DNA of 64,000 nucleotides, taken from Sulfurimonas xiamenensis (GTDB taxonomy: Bacteria > Campylobacterota > Campylobacteria > Campylobacterales > Sulfurimonadaceae). Made by a program: the position numbers and the translations under genes. Below are positions 43,919 through 55,241 of this stretch, one piece after another; the stretch's first letter is position 1; each line of letters starts with the position of its first letter. The stretch covers positions 372,001 through 436,000 of the forward strand of contig NZ_CP041166.1 in NCBI RefSeq assembly GCF_009258045.1, given 5' to 3'. The notes below the pieces were generated by a model. The model was not told the DNA's origin. It ran no database searches and worked only from the letters and a program-made list of their open reading frames with translations.

Positions 43919-46900
43919 ATGTTTTCTGCTTTTTTTATTAAAAGACCTATTTTTGCATCGGTAATTGCGATTATTATCGTGCTTGCAGGTGTGATTTCTA
44001 TGCGCTCACTCCCTATTAGTGAGTACCCAAGAGTCATTCCTCCGCAAATCGTAGTTTCTGCTTCTTACCAGGGAGCAAGTGCAGAGACAATTTCCAAAAC
44101 GGTTGCAGCACCTCTTGAAGAGCAGATCAACGGTGCCAAAGATATGCTTTACATGAGTTCACTTGCGGCAGACAATGGTTCATTAAGTATAAATATCTTT
44201 TTTAAAGTTGGAACAAATCCGGATGATGCAAAGATAGATGTAAACAACCGCGTTCAAGCTGCTCTCTCAAAACTTCCTGATCAAGTTCAAAGACAGGGTG
44301 TTCGCGTCAATGAGAAGTCGCCCGATATGCTTCAGGTTATCATCCTCAATTCGCCAAAACAGACAAGAGATGTAACATTTCTCTCTAACTATGCGCTTAT
44401 GAATGTTGTGGATAGTCTTAAGCGGGTAAAAGGTATCGGCGATGTTGTCATTTTTGGTGCAAAAGATTACTCTATGCGCATTTGGATTGACCCTCTGAAG
44501 CTCAAAAAATACTCTCTTACAGTCAACGATCTTGTAGTTGCCGTGCGTGAACAAAATGAGCAGTATGCCGCAGGAAAACTCTCTGCAGAGCCTGTCTCTG
44601 GAAGTGAGATGTTTACCTATACAATTGAGACTCCCTCAAGATTTAGCGAGCCTTCGGAGTTTTCAGAGATTGTTATCAGAGCGAACGAGGATGGAAGCGC
44701 GCTTAAGCTTAAAGATGTAGCGACTATAGAACTGGGTTCTCAGAGTTACGATATGAAAAACAAGCTCAACAACGCTCCCGCAGTTCCTGTTGCTGTTTTT
44801 TTGCAGAGTGGAGCAAATGCGATTGAGACCGCTAAAGAGGTAAGAGAGACTATCGCTGCCATTAGCGAGAGTTTTGTGGAAGATGTTGAGTATGTAATTC
44901 CATATGATATTACCGATTTTGTTGAGATATCTATTCAAGAAGTGATTAAAACTTTTATAGAAGCGATTATTTTAGTTATTCTTATTATCTATCTCTTTTT
45001 GCAAAACTGGAGAGCTACTCTTATACCTATTTTAGCTGTTCCCGTCTCTATTGTCGGAGCATTTGCCGGGATGTATATGCTTGGATTTAGCATCAATCTC
45101 CTAACTCTCTTTGGGCTTGTTTTGGCAATCGGGATAGTTGTTGATGATGCAATTATCGTTATAGAAAATGTGGAGAGACATATAAAAGAGGGTCTCTCTC
45201 CGCTTGATGCATCACTAAAAGCTATGAAAGAGGTCTCGGGCGCGCTTGTAGCTATCGTTTTGGTTCTTTCTGCCGTATTTATTCCGGTTGCATTTTTAGG
45301 AGGATTAAGCGGCGAGATGTACAGACAATTCGCCGTAACCATTGTTATCTCTTTGGCTATTTCGGGGTTTGTTGCACTTACACTCACGCCTTCATTATGT
45401 GCGCTTATGTTAAAGTCGACACATAAAGAGCCGAAGTATTTTTTTAAATGGTTTAATAATACATTTGATTTTATGACACGAGGTTATACAAGTGCTGTAA
45501 AACTAACAATTAGATATACACTTTTAAGCCTGCTTCTCTTTGGAGGACTTATTTATATAACATACGATATGTTTGCCAATCTCAAAACAGGGCTTGTTCC
45601 ATCAGAAGATAAAGGAACAGTATTTGTCTTTAGTTATAACCCTCCTGGGTCATCTCTTAGCAGAACAGATGCGCTTACAAAAGAGATTTACAATATCGCT
45701 TCGCAAGATAAAGAGAGCATAAAAAATATTGTGCAGTTTGCGGGAATAGACTTTGTGACATTTGCGCAAAGAACAAATGCGGCAGCTACTATCTTAAAAT
45801 TGCAGCCTTGGGATGAGAGAACAAGACCCGAGCAACATGCAAATCAAATAGCAGCGCAAGTGAGCAGAAATCTTGGTGCGACAAGCGACGGCTTCTCTTT
45901 TGGTGTTGTTCCTCCACCTATCATGGGAATGGGAGTTGCAGGCGGATTTGAGATGTATGTGCAAAATAAAACGGGCACAGATATAAAAGAGCTTCAAAAA
46001 TATGTCAATGAGATTATACAAAAAGCAAATGCAAGACCTGAGCTTGCAGGGGTAAGAACAACTCTTAATACAGGCGTTCCAAAGTATAAAATTAGCGTTG
46101 ATACCGCAAAAGCCAAAGCAAAAGGGGTAAATGTAGATGAAATTTACCAAACACTCAACGCTACGCTAGGAAGTTTTTATGTCAATGATTTTAATCTCAT
46201 GGGCAGAACCTATATGGTAAATATGCAAGCAGATGAGTCTTTTAGAAAAAATCCAGAGGATTTGAACAACATTTTTGTGCGAAGCAAAGATGGTGAAATG
46301 CTCCCTCTTAGCTCCTTTGTAACGCTCAAGCAGACAACAAGCGCGGATCTGGTTGAGAGATTTAACCTCTTTTTAGCCGCAAAAGTGGCGGGGCAAAACG
46401 CTCTTGGGTACAGTTCTGGAGATGCGCTAAAGGCTATAGAAGAGGTTGCAGATGAGGTGTTGCCTGAGGGGTATGCTATCAGTTGGATTGGTACGGCGTA
46501 TCAAGAGAAGCAGATAAGCAGTGCCGGAAATCTGGCATTTATTTTTGGAATCATCTTTTTGTATCTTATCTTAGCGGCGCAGTATGAGAGATGGTTGATG
46601 CCGATTTCAGTCATTTTAGCAGTACCGTTTGGAGTCTTTGGAGCAGTCGTGGCAAATAGCATGAGAGGGCTTGAAAACGATATCTATTTCCAGATAGGTA
46701 TACTTGTTTTAGCGGGACTTTCGGCTAAAAATGCGATACTTATCGTGGAGTTTGCTATGCAAAAAAGAGAGCAGGGTATGGAGTTGGCGGAAGCAGTTTT
46801 AGAAGCAGCAAAGATTCGTCTGCGACCAATCATCATGACATCACTCGCATTCACACTTGGAGTTATCCCTCTTGCAATCAGCAGCGGAGCAGGAGCGGCA

Positions 46901-47023
46901 AGCAGACATTCCATCGGTACGGGAGTTGTCGGAGGAATGTTAGCCGCAACATTCTTAGCTATCGTGTTTATACCGCTCTTTTATATTCTTGTCTCAAAAA
47001 TTGGCAAAAAAAAGAGCAACTAA
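43919..47023 (+). CDS. RND family multidrug efflux permease (HAE1 type)
   Basis: A 1034-residue proton antiporter of the AcrB class. It starts MFSAFFIKRPIFA, carries the proton-relay pair Asp409-Asp410 in GIVVDDAIIVIENVERH, and ends with the second transmembrane bundle (GLSAKNAILIVEFA, SGAGAASRHSIGTGVVGGM). The size and motifs indicate drug or hydrophobic-compound export, not a heavy-metal pump. It lies one base after the adaptor gene. Confidence 0.95.
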   Translation: MFSAFFIKRPIFASVIAIIIVLAGVISMRSLPISEYPRVIPPQIVVSASYQGASAETISKTVAAPLEEQINGAKDMLYMSSLAADNGSLSINIFFKVGTNPDDAKIDVNNRVQAALSKLPDQVQRQGVRVNEKSPDMLQVIILNSPKQTRDVTFLSNYALMNVVDSLKRVKGIGDVVIFGAKDYSMRIWIDPLKLKKYSLTVNDLVVAVREQNEQYAAGKLSAEPVSGSEMFTYTIETPSRFSEPSEFSEIVIRANEDGSALKLKDVATIELGSQSYDMKNKLNNAPAVPVAVFLQSGANAIETAKEVRETIAAISESFVEDVEYVIPYDITDFVEISIQEVIKTFIEAIILVILIIYLFLQNWRATLIPILAVPVSIVGAFAGMYMLGFSINLLTLFGLVLAIGIVVDDAIIVIENVERHIKEGLSPLDASLKAMKEVSGALVAIVLVLSAVFIPVAFLGGLSGEMYRQFAVTIVISLAISGFVALTLTPSLCALMLKSTHKEPKYFFKWFNNTFDFMTRGYTSAVKLTIRYTLLSLLLFGGLIYITYDMFANLKTGLVPSEDKGTVFVFSYNPPGSSLSRTDALTKEIYNIASQDKESIKNIVQFAGIDFVTFAQRTNAAATILKLQPWDERTRPEQHANQIAAQVSRNLGATSDGFSFGVVPPPIMGMGVAGGFEMYVQNKTGTDIKELQKYVNEIIQKANARPELAGVRTTLNTGVPKYKISVDTAKAKAKGVNVDEIYQTLNATLGSFYVNDFNLMGRTYMVNMQADESFRKNPEDLNNIFVRSKDGEMLPLSSFVTLKQTTSADLVERFNLFLAAKVAGQNALGYSSGDALKAIEEVADEVLPEGYAISWIGTAYQEKQISSAGNLAFIFGIIFLYLILAAQYERWLMPISVILAVPFGVFGAVVANSMRGLENDIYFQIGILVLAGLSAKNAILIVEFAMQKREQGMELAEAVLEAAKIRLRPIIMTSLAFTLGVIPLAISSGAGAASRHSIGTGVVGGMLAATFLAIVFIPLFYILVSKIGKKKSN

Positions 47024-47035
47024 AAAAAGTAGAAG

Positions 47036-47656
47036 CTAAAGAGCCTTAAAAAACTCTGCGGCTTCAAGTTCATCATCGCTTAGATTATCTGGTGCAAAAT
47101 CTTCATCTTCGGACATAACTCTTTTAACCTCTTTTTGACAGTAATCAAACATAACATCTTTTGCATGCGTTAAATTATCAACAAAGCCAAGCCCGCTGAA
47201 TTGATAAGGTTCCTCTTGTTCTATACAGATAAGAGTGCCGTCACATTTCTCTTCAATTACTTCGACTAAAGCTCTGTATTTTATATTAAACTCTGTAGCA
47301 TGCCATCCTATCTCTTCCATCTCTTTGGTGCTAAACTCATCAACACCGTCTGCAGTCGTATCATCATAGGTAGCTCTGAGTTTATTAAACTCTATAATCT
47401 CTTGCCAGTTTGCAAAAGCTTTTATAAGAACTCTCTCGTTATCTTCTAAAACCTGATAGTTTTTGCCAAGAGCAGCTTCTAGAAGAGTGTTTGCTTCAAC
47501 TCTACCGGCGTAAATCAGTATATCTTGTGCATCAAATGGTTCATAACATATCTTTCCATCGATTCTGATTCCAAATTTTTTGTCTGAGTTTATAGCTTCT
47601 TGCAAACTCTTTTTATCTGCAGTTATGATCTCTTTGAAAAGATTAAATTTTTTCAT
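47036..47656 (-). CDS. Unknown acidic cytoplasmic protein
   Basis: I do not recognise the 206-residue protein. It has no signal peptide or membrane helix, is strongly acidic towards the C-terminus (SEDEDFAPDNLSDDELEAAE), and contains a mixed alpha/beta middle (ALVEVIEEKCDGTLICIEQEEPYQFSGLGFVD). It ends 12 bp from the convergent RND permease and is transcribed away from ilvC. Confidence 0.6.
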   Translation of the reverse strand: MKKFNLFKEIITADKKSLQEAINSDKKFGIRIDGKICYEPFDAQDILIYAGRVEANTLLEAALGKNYQVLEDNERVLIKAFANWQEIIEFNKLRATYDDTTADGVDEFSTKEMEEIGWHATEFNIKYRALVEVIEEKCDGTLICIEQEEPYQFSGLGFVDNLTHAKDVMFDYCQKEVKRVMSEDEDFAPDNLSDDELEAAEFFKAL

Positions 47657-47707
47657 AAATATTCCTCTATTTTTGCCGATATTATAAAAGTTTTTGCTTT
47701 ATTTTAG

Positions 47708-47713
47708 TATAAT
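47708..47713 (+). promoter_or_regulatory. Probable -10 element of ilvC
   Basis: TATAAT preceded by T-rich runs, 51 bp before the ilvC ATG. TTAAGC and GCTTAA (6-bp arms) lie in the leader, too short to call an attenuator. Confidence 0.45.
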
Positions 47714-47748
47714 GCGAAAAAATTATTAAGCATTTAAGCTTAATATAA

Positions 47749-48786
<1,038 letters not shown>

Positions 48787-48841
48787 TCTTTTTAATTTCT
48801 AGTACCCCTCTTATGCTTTAGCAACGGGGGTATTGGTATTT

Positions 48842-48893
48842 AGTGCCAGTCACTCATCTTCGGGTGATGTGCTCGGTCACTTACATATGTAAG
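48842..48893. other. Strongly structured element between ilvC and holA (UUCG hairpin plus palindrome)
   Basis: Bases 48842-48881 fold into one long hairpin: 5 bp next to a TTCG loop at 48859-48862, then 3, 2, 2 and 4 bp separated by single-base bulges. A 14-bp perfect palindrome CTTACATATGTAAG (48880-48893) abuts it. There is no good T-tract on the plus strand. It may be a 3' UTR structure, a small RNA or a REP-like element; an imperfect GTACCCC/GGGGGTA hairpin just upstream may terminate ilvC. Confidence 0.5.
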
Positions 48894-48949
48894 CTCTCTC
48901 CCACAAACATCCAAATCTAAGCACTATAAATCAAAATCTTTAGTTTTTA

Positions 48950-49912
48950 TTATAGTAATTGTTGTGCTCTAATAAGCGTCGAGAGCAAAACAGCGCCTTT
49001 GTCCACATGCGAACTCTTCATTTTCAGTTCGCTTGTCAGAAGCAGTTCATGTAGTTTGTAGTAAGTTTGTGGCTTTATCTTTATCGACATTGATGCTTTT
49101 GCATCGACAACAAATTTTGGAGCTGGATATCCAAGTATTTCTAGAGCATTTGGAGCGCCGTTTACTCGTATGTAGATATGAAACATGTAAAGTTGTGTGA
49201 TATAAGATGTAATGGCTGTTAATATTCTTATTTCATCCTCTCCATGTTCTAACATACTTTCAAGATCTGCTTTAAAATCTTTTTTATTTAGTATCTTGTT
49301 TATAAAACTCTCAATATTGACTTCGGCTAACCCAAAAACAAGGTTGTCTACATCTTTTGTTGTTATTGCTCTGTCATAAATTTTTAGCTTATCTATCTCA
49401 TTGCATGCAAGTGCTACATCCCAGTTGTGGATTGAGAGAAGATGGCTTATGGATTGGTTGTCTATATTTACTTTTTTTTCACGGGCTACCTGTGATACCG
49501 TAAAAATAGCTTCACCCTGATTTGGATGGAAAAAGCGCACACACATGGTTTTTGTTTTTGCTGGAGCTTTTGCATATGTTTTATGATCATCCCCATAGTA
49601 AGCATATACAAAAATATTTTCTTTGTTTTTTTCACAAGACTCAATGAGCGTTTCAAGCTCTTTTTTTGGTATCTTTTTCTCGCTTTTTATTATGAGAACA
49701 TTTCTATCGCCAAAGAGAGAAGCTTGTGATAGATGCGCTTTTGCAGGTTTAAAACTATACTCGTCATGGTAAAACTTTGCAACAGAAGCATCGGGCACAT
49801 TTGTGAGTATTTGAGTATATCTGTCGATTAAAAAAGTGCTCTCTCCAAAAAGTATAAAACTGTTTGAAATGGAGGCGTTTTGAATATGTTTGTCTAGTTC
49901 GCTTTTGTACAA
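48950..49912 (-). CDS. holA: DNA polymerase III delta subunit
   Basis: Clamp-loader delta subunit that opens the sliding clamp. The 320-residue protein has the divergent epsilonproteobacterial type: ILFGESTFLIDRYTQ near the N-terminus, SLFGDRNVLIIKSEKKIPKKELE, LLSIHNWDVALACNEIDKL and the C-terminal helical domain. Its start lies 1 bp after the rnr stop, so the two are one transcript. Confidence 0.85.
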   Translation of the reverse strand: MYKSELDKHIQNASISNSFILFGESTFLIDRYTQILTNVPDASVAKFYHDEYSFKPAKAHLSQASLFGDRNVLIIKSEKKIPKKELETLIESCEKNKENIFVYAYYGDDHKTYAKAPAKTKTMCVRFFHPNQGEAIFTVSQVAREKKVNIDNQSISHLLSIHNWDVALACNEIDKLKIYDRAITTKDVDNLVFGLAEVNIESFINKILNKKDFKADLESMLEHGEDEIRILTAITSYITQLYMFHIYIRVNGAPNALEILGYPAPKFVVDAKASMSIKIKPQTYYKLHELLLTSELKMKSSHVDKGAVLLSTLIRAQQLL

Positions 49913-49913
49913 A

Positions 49914-51863
49914 TCAGCTTTCTCTCTCTATTCGTTCAATAACGCTTGCATAGATTTTTGCTTTGGCAATATCTGCTTTGTCGATTCTTACTTTTACATC
50001 TTCAAATAGTTGCGCATCAAGCCCATGGTTGATAAGAAATCTAGCCCCTTGGATCTCATCATGAAGTTCTGCTTTTAGATACGGGTCTGTAGAGGTTATT
50101 CTGGCTTTAAAGACGCTGCCGATATTTTCATTCGCCCAACGGGTGAATTTTCTTGCCATAAACTCATTTTCAACCGTTGAAGCCTCTCTCTCTTTTTCGC
50201 TCACGCTCATGCAGAGCGACTCTACATTTCTAAGAACATAGGAGCTCTCCTCTTTATCGCCTCTGGCTATAGCTTTTAATAGCCTGTGAACGATAAGGTC
50301 TGAATATCTTCTGATAGGGGAAGTAAAGTGCGTATACTCATCAAAACCGAGTCCGAAATGCCCGACATTAAAGGGTGCATACCTTGCCTGCATCTGAGAT
50401 TGGATGATAAGCGTATCGACTTCGCTTGAGAGACCCATCTCCTCAGCTTGATTTTGTATCTGTGTAATCGTATCTTTAATGGATGCTTTAATATCTACAT
50501 ATATACCGATTCCAGCAAGTTCTTGATAAAGATTTTGCAGTTTCGCTTGAGTTGGCGGTTCATGTATACGAAAGATCCCTTTTTTAAATCTTTTTGCTGC
50601 TTCTTTGTTTGCAAGAAGCATACAATCCTCTATAAGAGCATGTGATGGAGTTTCTTCTGCATAAGTTGTATGTGTAATGTTTGAGTTTTCATCTATAAAC
50701 ATCTCAAGCTCGTTTGAGCGAAAATTGTAACCCACTTCAAGTCTTTTCTCTTTAAGTCTGTCTGTTATGACTTTGAGTTTGGAGATGTACTCAAAAATCA
50801 TCTTTTCAGACTCATTTTGCGCTTCAAGCCTTCCCTCCAAAAAGTCGTCGATCTCTTCATAGTTAAATCTTCTCTGTGAGTGGATTATCGCTTCGTAAAC
50901 TTTTGATCTCACTACTTCAAGCGAATCAAGGTTTAGTTTAATCTCAAAAACATAAGCGAGTCTGTCGATATGCGGCTGCAAAGAGCAAAGTGTCTCACTT
51001 AGCTGTCTTGGTAGCATTGGGATGGAGCGGTGCGGAAGGTAAATAGAGAAGCTTCTGTAAATCGCCTCGTTGTCAATTGCGCCAAAAGGGGTTACATATT
51101 CGCTCACATCTGCTATGGCGACATAAAGCGTGGAGTTCTTGTCATCCCAGTATATTGCATCGTCGAAATCTTTTGCGGTTACAGGGTCGATTGTGCAAAA
51201 TGGAAGTTCTCTTAAATCTGTTCTTGAAGAGTATTTTAAAGCATCTACCTCTTCAAAAGATGAGGCAAGCTTCAGTACTTCAGGCTCGAATTCGTCATGT
51301 TTGTTAAATTGTGCAAGGACGATTTTTTCATCAACAAGCGGGTCTTTAATGTTGCCAAGATGTTCCATAATTGTAAAGTTTTGATTGTCGATTTTAAAAA
51401 TATCTCCGTAATCATATAAATCTAACTCTTCTTGCGATATTTCAACTCCTGTTGGATATTCAGTTTTTAAATCTACTAAAGATTTTCGCCCATCACTTGA
51501 GATGATATATGCGACACTGTAAGTCTGTGCTCTGCCTAAAACTTCAACAACTTTAGCGCTGGGAGTGCCTCTTTTGCCAAGCAGTCTTTGTACGATTACA
51601 AGATCTCCCTCTTTTGCATTCGCTAAATCACCTTCACCCATAAAAAGATCGCGAACATACTCTCCTATAACATTGAGATATGCAGTGTCATGTTGAATAA
51701 TGCCCACTGTTCCTGCGCGGTATTTCGAGTTGAATTTGTATATATTCTCTTTTTTTGTAATATACTTTTTAATTAAAAAATCATTTATATGCTCTTCTTC
51801 TTCTGAAGTAACATCTTGCTCACTTAAACCGGTTGTTAGTTTTATTAAAAGGGATTTCATCAT
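49914..51863 (-). CDS. rnr: Ribonuclease R (RNB-family exoribonuclease)
   Basis: A 649-residue 3'-5' exoribonuclease. The RNB catalytic domain begins near residue 215 (RTDLRELPFCTIDPVTAKDFDDAIYW, containing the catalytic aspartates), with YSSFSIYLPHRSIPMLP-like and HFTSPIRRYSDLIVHR motifs, followed by a C-terminal S1-like domain. The N-terminal cold-shock region is short, so the protein is smaller than E. coli RNase R (813), which is usual in epsilonproteobacteria. Two adjacent ATG codons begin it (51863 and 51860). Confidence 0.9.
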   Translation of the reverse strand: MMKSLLIKLTTGLSEQDVTSEEEEHINDFLIKKYITKKENIYKFNSKYRAGTVGIIQHDTAYLNVIGEYVRDLFMGEGDLANAKEGDLVIVQRLLGKRGTPSAKVVEVLGRAQTYSVAYIISSDGRKSLVDLKTEYPTGVEISQEELDLYDYGDIFKIDNQNFTIMEHLGNIKDPLVDEKIVLAQFNKHDEFEPEVLKLASSFEEVDALKYSSRTDLRELPFCTIDPVTAKDFDDAIYWDDKNSTLYVAIADVSEYVTPFGAIDNEAIYRSFSIYLPHRSIPMLPRQLSETLCSLQPHIDRLAYVFEIKLNLDSLEVVRSKVYEAIIHSQRRFNYEEIDDFLEGRLEAQNESEKMIFEYISKLKVITDRLKEKRLEVGYNFRSNELEMFIDENSNITHTTYAEETPSHALIEDCMLLANKEAAKRFKKGIFRIHEPPTQAKLQNLYQELAGIGIYVDIKASIKDTITQIQNQAEEMGLSSEVDTLIIQSQMQARYAPFNVGHFGLGFDEYTHFTSPIRRYSDLIVHRLLKAIARGDKEESSYVLRNVESLCMSVSEKEREASTVENEFMARKFTRWANENIGSVFKARITSTDPYLKAELHDEIQGARFLINHGLDAQLFEDVKVRIDKADIAKAKIYASVIERIERES

Positions 51864-52049
51864 AATAGTTAAATATTCTCCACTATTTTATTAAAATTTT
51901 TACATCTAAAAATTGTTTTTTTTATTTTATTCTTAATATTTTAAATATATAAATTAAATCGATAATACATATTTGTTCATAAAAAAATACTGAATATTTA
52001 CAAATAGTTGATATTATTTTCTTATATTTTTAGAAAAAAAGGGAAAAAA

Positions 52050-52376
52050 ATGCAAAAAGAAGCAATGCTTACACAGCTTGGTTATGCACCGAATGATGCT
52101 TTAGTTCAACAACTTCAAAGAATTGAAAAAAATACAGTAGGTTATGAGAAAATACAGAAACATATTATGGATTTACATGATCATTTAAAAGTTGATGACT
52201 CTTATGTTGCTTTGTCAAATTCAAATGATTTTTTTAAAATAAAAGTTGATTCTCCAAATCCTGAAATGGCACAAGAAGCACACGAAAAAATTAAACATTT
52301 TAGTGATAAATATAAAGTAAAAATCAATAAATTAGAAAATAAAAATACCTACTATATAGTAGGATTTGATCAATAG
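52050..52376 (+). CDS. Unknown 108-residue protein
   Basis: Not recognised. The ATG at 52050 has GGGAAAA in front and gives MQKEAMLTQLGYAPND; an in-frame ATG at 52008 would add 14 residues that look like upstream non-coding sequence. The protein is all soluble, with an N-terminal helical half and a C-terminal beta-alpha-beta pattern (DFFKIKVDSPNPEMAQEAHEKIKHF...NKNTYYIVGFDQ). It precedes greB by 11 bp and may be cotranscribed with it. Confidence 0.6.
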   Translation: MQKEAMLTQLGYAPNDALVQQLQRIEKNTVGYEKIQKHIMDLHDHLKVDDSYVALSNSNDFFKIKVDSPNPEMAQEAHEKIKHFSDKYKVKINKLENKNTYYIVGFDQ

Positions 52377-52387
52377 GCACATTAAAA

Positions 52388-52912
52388 TTGCAAGAGCCAA
52401 TGAGCATTCAAGGATATGATCTTCTCGTGGAAGAGTTTAAGTTTTTACTTGAAGTTGAAAAACCTAAAGTTGCGCAGGAAAAATTAGTTGCCGCAGCTTT
52501 AGGAGACAGAAGTGAAAATGCTGATTATCAGGCAGCAAAAGAGAAGCTTCGTCATATTGACAAAAGACTTTTTTATCTAAACAAAATGATAGAAAAGTCT
52601 CAAATTATAGATCCCTCAAAACATTCACATGAAAAAGTGACTTTTGGAAGTAGCGTAAAGATTTTAAATATTAAAACTGATGAAGAGGAAACATATACAA
52701 TTTGCGGTGTTTTAGAATCAGAACCCCAAAATGGTCTTATTTCCATACATTCACCTCTTGCCCGTGCTATGATCGGCAAAAAAGTAGAAGATGAGTTTAA
52801 AATACAGCTTCCAAATGAAAAAAAAGAGTATGAGATATTAGAAATTTACTATAAAGACATATTCTCTTTGAAAAAAAATATTCGTACAAAATCTGATTTT
52901 TCTTTTCATTAA
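52388..52912 (+). CDS. greB: Transcription elongation factor GreA/GreB family, GreB-like
   Basis: Rescues backtracked RNA polymerase by stimulating transcript cleavage. The coiled-coil tip and body read LGDRSENADYQAAKEKLRHIDKRLFYLNKM, closer to GreB (GDRSENADYQ) than GreA, and the C-domain has ISIHSPLARAMIGKKVEDEF. The start is TTG and gives MQEPMSIQGYDLL, which lines up with Gre N-termini. About 15 extra residues end the protein. Confidence 0.87.
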   Translation: MQEPMSIQGYDLLVEEFKFLLEVEKPKVAQEKLVAAALGDRSENADYQAAKEKLRHIDKRLFYLNKMIEKSQIIDPSKHSHEKVTFGSSVKILNIKTDEEETYTICGVLESEPQNGLISIHSPLARAMIGKKVEDEFKIQLPNEKKEYEILEIYYKDIFSLKKNIRTKSDFSFH

Positions 52913-52936
52913 ATTTTTTTCACTAACTATTTTAGA

Positions 52937-52942
52937 TATAAT
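52937..52942 (+). promoter_or_regulatory. Probable -10 element of purL
   Basis: TATAAT 34 bp before the purL GTG, behind an AT-rich stretch with no clear -35 box; AGGA sits six bases before the start codon. Confidence 0.4.
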
Positions 52943-52975
52943 CTCTCTTTAAAAACCAAATTTTTAGGATTTCCA

Positions 52976-55189
52976 GTGAGCCAACAACTAGAAAATATTG
53001 AAAAAGTACTTGCTTCGCATAAACTTTCAAGTGAAGATTACACACATATTAAACAAATTTTAGGGCGTGAACCGAACTTGGTAGAGATAGGGATCTTTTC
53101 TGCGATGTGGAGTGAGCACTGCAGTTATAAATCATCAAAAGTTCATTTAAGCGGTTTTCCGACCAAAGCTCCATGGGTTATTCAGGGTCCGGGCGAAAAT
53201 GCCGGAGTTATAGATATCGGCGATGGTTATGCTGCTGTATTTAAGATGGAGTCACACAACCATCCAAGTTTTATTGAGCCATACCAAGGTGCTGCAACCG
53301 GCGTAGGCGGAATTATGCGTGATGTATTTACTATGGGAGCTCGTCCTGTTGCAAATCTTAATGCTCTTAGATTTGGCAATATTTTAAACGATGATGACAT
53401 CTCTAAACATCAGAGGTATTTGGTTCGCGGTGTAGTTGAAGGAATCGGCGGTTACGGAAACTGTATGGGTGTTCCTACAATTGGCGGAGAAACAAGCTTT
53501 GATGAGTGCTATAACGGAAATATTTTAGTAAATGCATTTACTTTAGGTATAGCAAAATCAGATGAGATTTTTTATGGTCGCGCAGACGGCATAGGAAATC
53601 CTGTAATGTATGTTGGTGCAAAAACCGGTCGTGATGGGCTTGGCGGAGCCGTAATGAGTTCTGACAGTTTTACCGAGGAGAGTAAATCTCTTCGCCCGAC
53701 TGTTCAGGTGGGTGATCCTTTTACAGAAAAACTTTTACTTGAAGCGTGTTTAGAGCTTTTTAAAACAGACCATGTCGTAGGTATCCAAGATATGGGAGCG
53801 GCTGGGCTTACATCTTCATCTTTTGAGATGGCGGGACGCAGCGGCAGCGGTATGATAATGCATCTTGATCGTGTGCCTGCCCGTGAAGAGGGAATGACTC
53901 CTTATGACTTTATGCTAAGTGAATCACAGGAACGAATGCTTCTTTGTGCGAAAAAAGGGAGTGAAGCCGAGATTATTAAAATTTTTGAGAAGTGGGATTT
54001 AGATGCAGCGGTAATCGGCGAAGTAACCGGAACTGGCAATATGGAACTTTTCTGGCATGGAGAGAGAGTTGCAGAGGTTCCGGTTAATCCCGTAAGTGAA
54101 GAAGCACCTGTTCTTAATCGTCCTATGGTGCGCCCTGCATATTTGGATAAAATCGGCGATGTGACTATTGATGATTTTGAGAGTGTTACAAATCAAGAGG
54201 CGTTTGAGAAGCTTATAAAATCTATGGAAGTGGTTGATAAATCGTGGATTTATACGCAGTATGACTCAATGGTGCAGACAAACACTATAAAAAAAGGTGG
54301 CATGCTTGACGCTTCTGTTATTCGCGTAAAAGAGAATGGCAAAGCTCTTGCTATGTCAGCTGATTGTAATGTGCGCTACTGCTATATAGACCCAAAAGGC
54401 GGAGCAGCTGCGGCTGTAATCGAGAGTGGACGCAATGTTGCAATGAGCGGTGCGAGACCCTTGGCTATTACTGATTGTCTAAACTACGGTAATCCTGAAA
54501 ATCCTGAAGTTATGTGGCAGTTTAGCGAAGGGTGTTTAGGTATTAAAGAGGCGTGTGCAGAACTTATGACACCAGTAATAGGCGGGAATGTTTCACTCTA
54601 TAATGAGACAAATGGCGTATCTGTTTTTCCGACTCCATCCATTGCAACTGTTGGTGTAAATGGTAATCAAAATAAAGTTTTGATGTCAAGTTTTCAAAAA
54701 GAGGGAAATATTCTTTATTTAATCGGTGAAACTAAAAGTGAATTTGGCGGCTCTCTTTATATGAAAGAGATGTACAAAACGGTTGCAGGTAAACTTCCTG
54801 AGATTGATTATGAAAAAGAGTTGGCTCTTTGGGATTTAGTAATAGAGGCAAATAAAAAAGGTATTTTAGAGTGTGCAAAAGATGCAAGCAGCGGGGGTGT
54901 TGCTATAGCACTTGCTAAAATGGCGGCTACTAGCGGACTTGGATGCAGCGTTAGAATGTCTGTAAATGATGAAAGAGATATCTTTGCAGAAAGTATGAGT
55001 CGTGCTATTATTGAAGTAAAACAGGAAAATTGTGCATCTTTTGAGTCAATGGTTGGAGATTTTGTATATCAAAAGATTGGTGTAGTTGGTGGAGATAAAA
55101 TCAAAATCAATAATGTTGCAATGGATATGAATCTATTAAAAGACAACTATTTTAATACATTTAAAAAAGTTATAGAAAGGGATTTATAA
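52976..55189 (+). CDS. purL: Phosphoribosylformylglycinamidine synthase subunit PurL
   Basis: Large catalytic subunit of FGAM synthase, 737 residues, the small PurL type that works with PurS and PurQ. It has [48 protein letters not shown] and [16 protein letters not shown], then the second half with GGNVSLYNE. The GTG start has AGGA upstream. Its partners purS and purQ are in a different operon at 7.9-8.8 kb. Confidence 0.97.
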   Translation: MSQQLENIEKVLASHKLSSEDYTHIKQILGREPNLVEIGIFSAMWSEHCSYKSSKVHLSGFPTKAPWVIQGPGENAGVIDIGDGYAAVFKMESHNHPSFIEPYQGAATGVGGIMRDVFTMGARPVANLNALRFGNILNDDDISKHQRYLVRGVVEGIGGYGNCMGVPTIGGETSFDECYNGNILVNAFTLGIAKSDEIFYGRADGIGNPVMYVGAKTGRDGLGGAVMSSDSFTEESKSLRPTVQVGDPFTEKLLLEACLELFKTDHVVGIQDMGAAGLTSSSFEMAGRSGSGMIMHLDRVPAREEGMTPYDFMLSESQERMLLCAKKGSEAEIIKIFEKWDLDAAVIGEVTGTGNMELFWHGERVAEVPVNPVSEEAPVLNRPMVRPAYLDKIGDVTIDDFESVTNQEAFEKLIKSMEVVDKSWIYTQYDSMVQTNTIKKGGMLDASVIRVKENGKALAMSADCNVRYCYIDPKGGAAAAVIESGRNVAMSGARPLAITDCLNYGNPENPEVMWQFSEGCLGIKEACAELMTPVIGGNVSLYNETNGVSVFPTPSIATVGVNGNQNKVLMSSFQKEGNILYLIGETKSEFGGSLYMKEMYKTVAGKLPEIDYEKELALWDLVIEANKKGILECAKDASSGGVAIALAKMAATSGLGCSVRMSVNDERDIFAESMSRAIIEVKQENCASFESMVGDFVYQKIGVVGGDKIKINNVAMDMNLLKDNYFNTFKKVIERDL

Positions 55190-55198
55190 TCTCTGATA

Positions 55199-55230
55199 CT
55201 TTTATCTGTCGTATATCGGCAGTCTAAAAG
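55199..55230. terminator. Bidirectional terminator between purL and the MOSC gene
   Basis: CTGTCG/CGGCAG core stem (one G-T pair) around TATAT, flanked by CTTTT on the left and AAAAG on the right that pair across a small internal loop. It serves the two convergent genes. Confidence 0.75.
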
Positions 55231-55241
55231 ATAAAGAGTAA

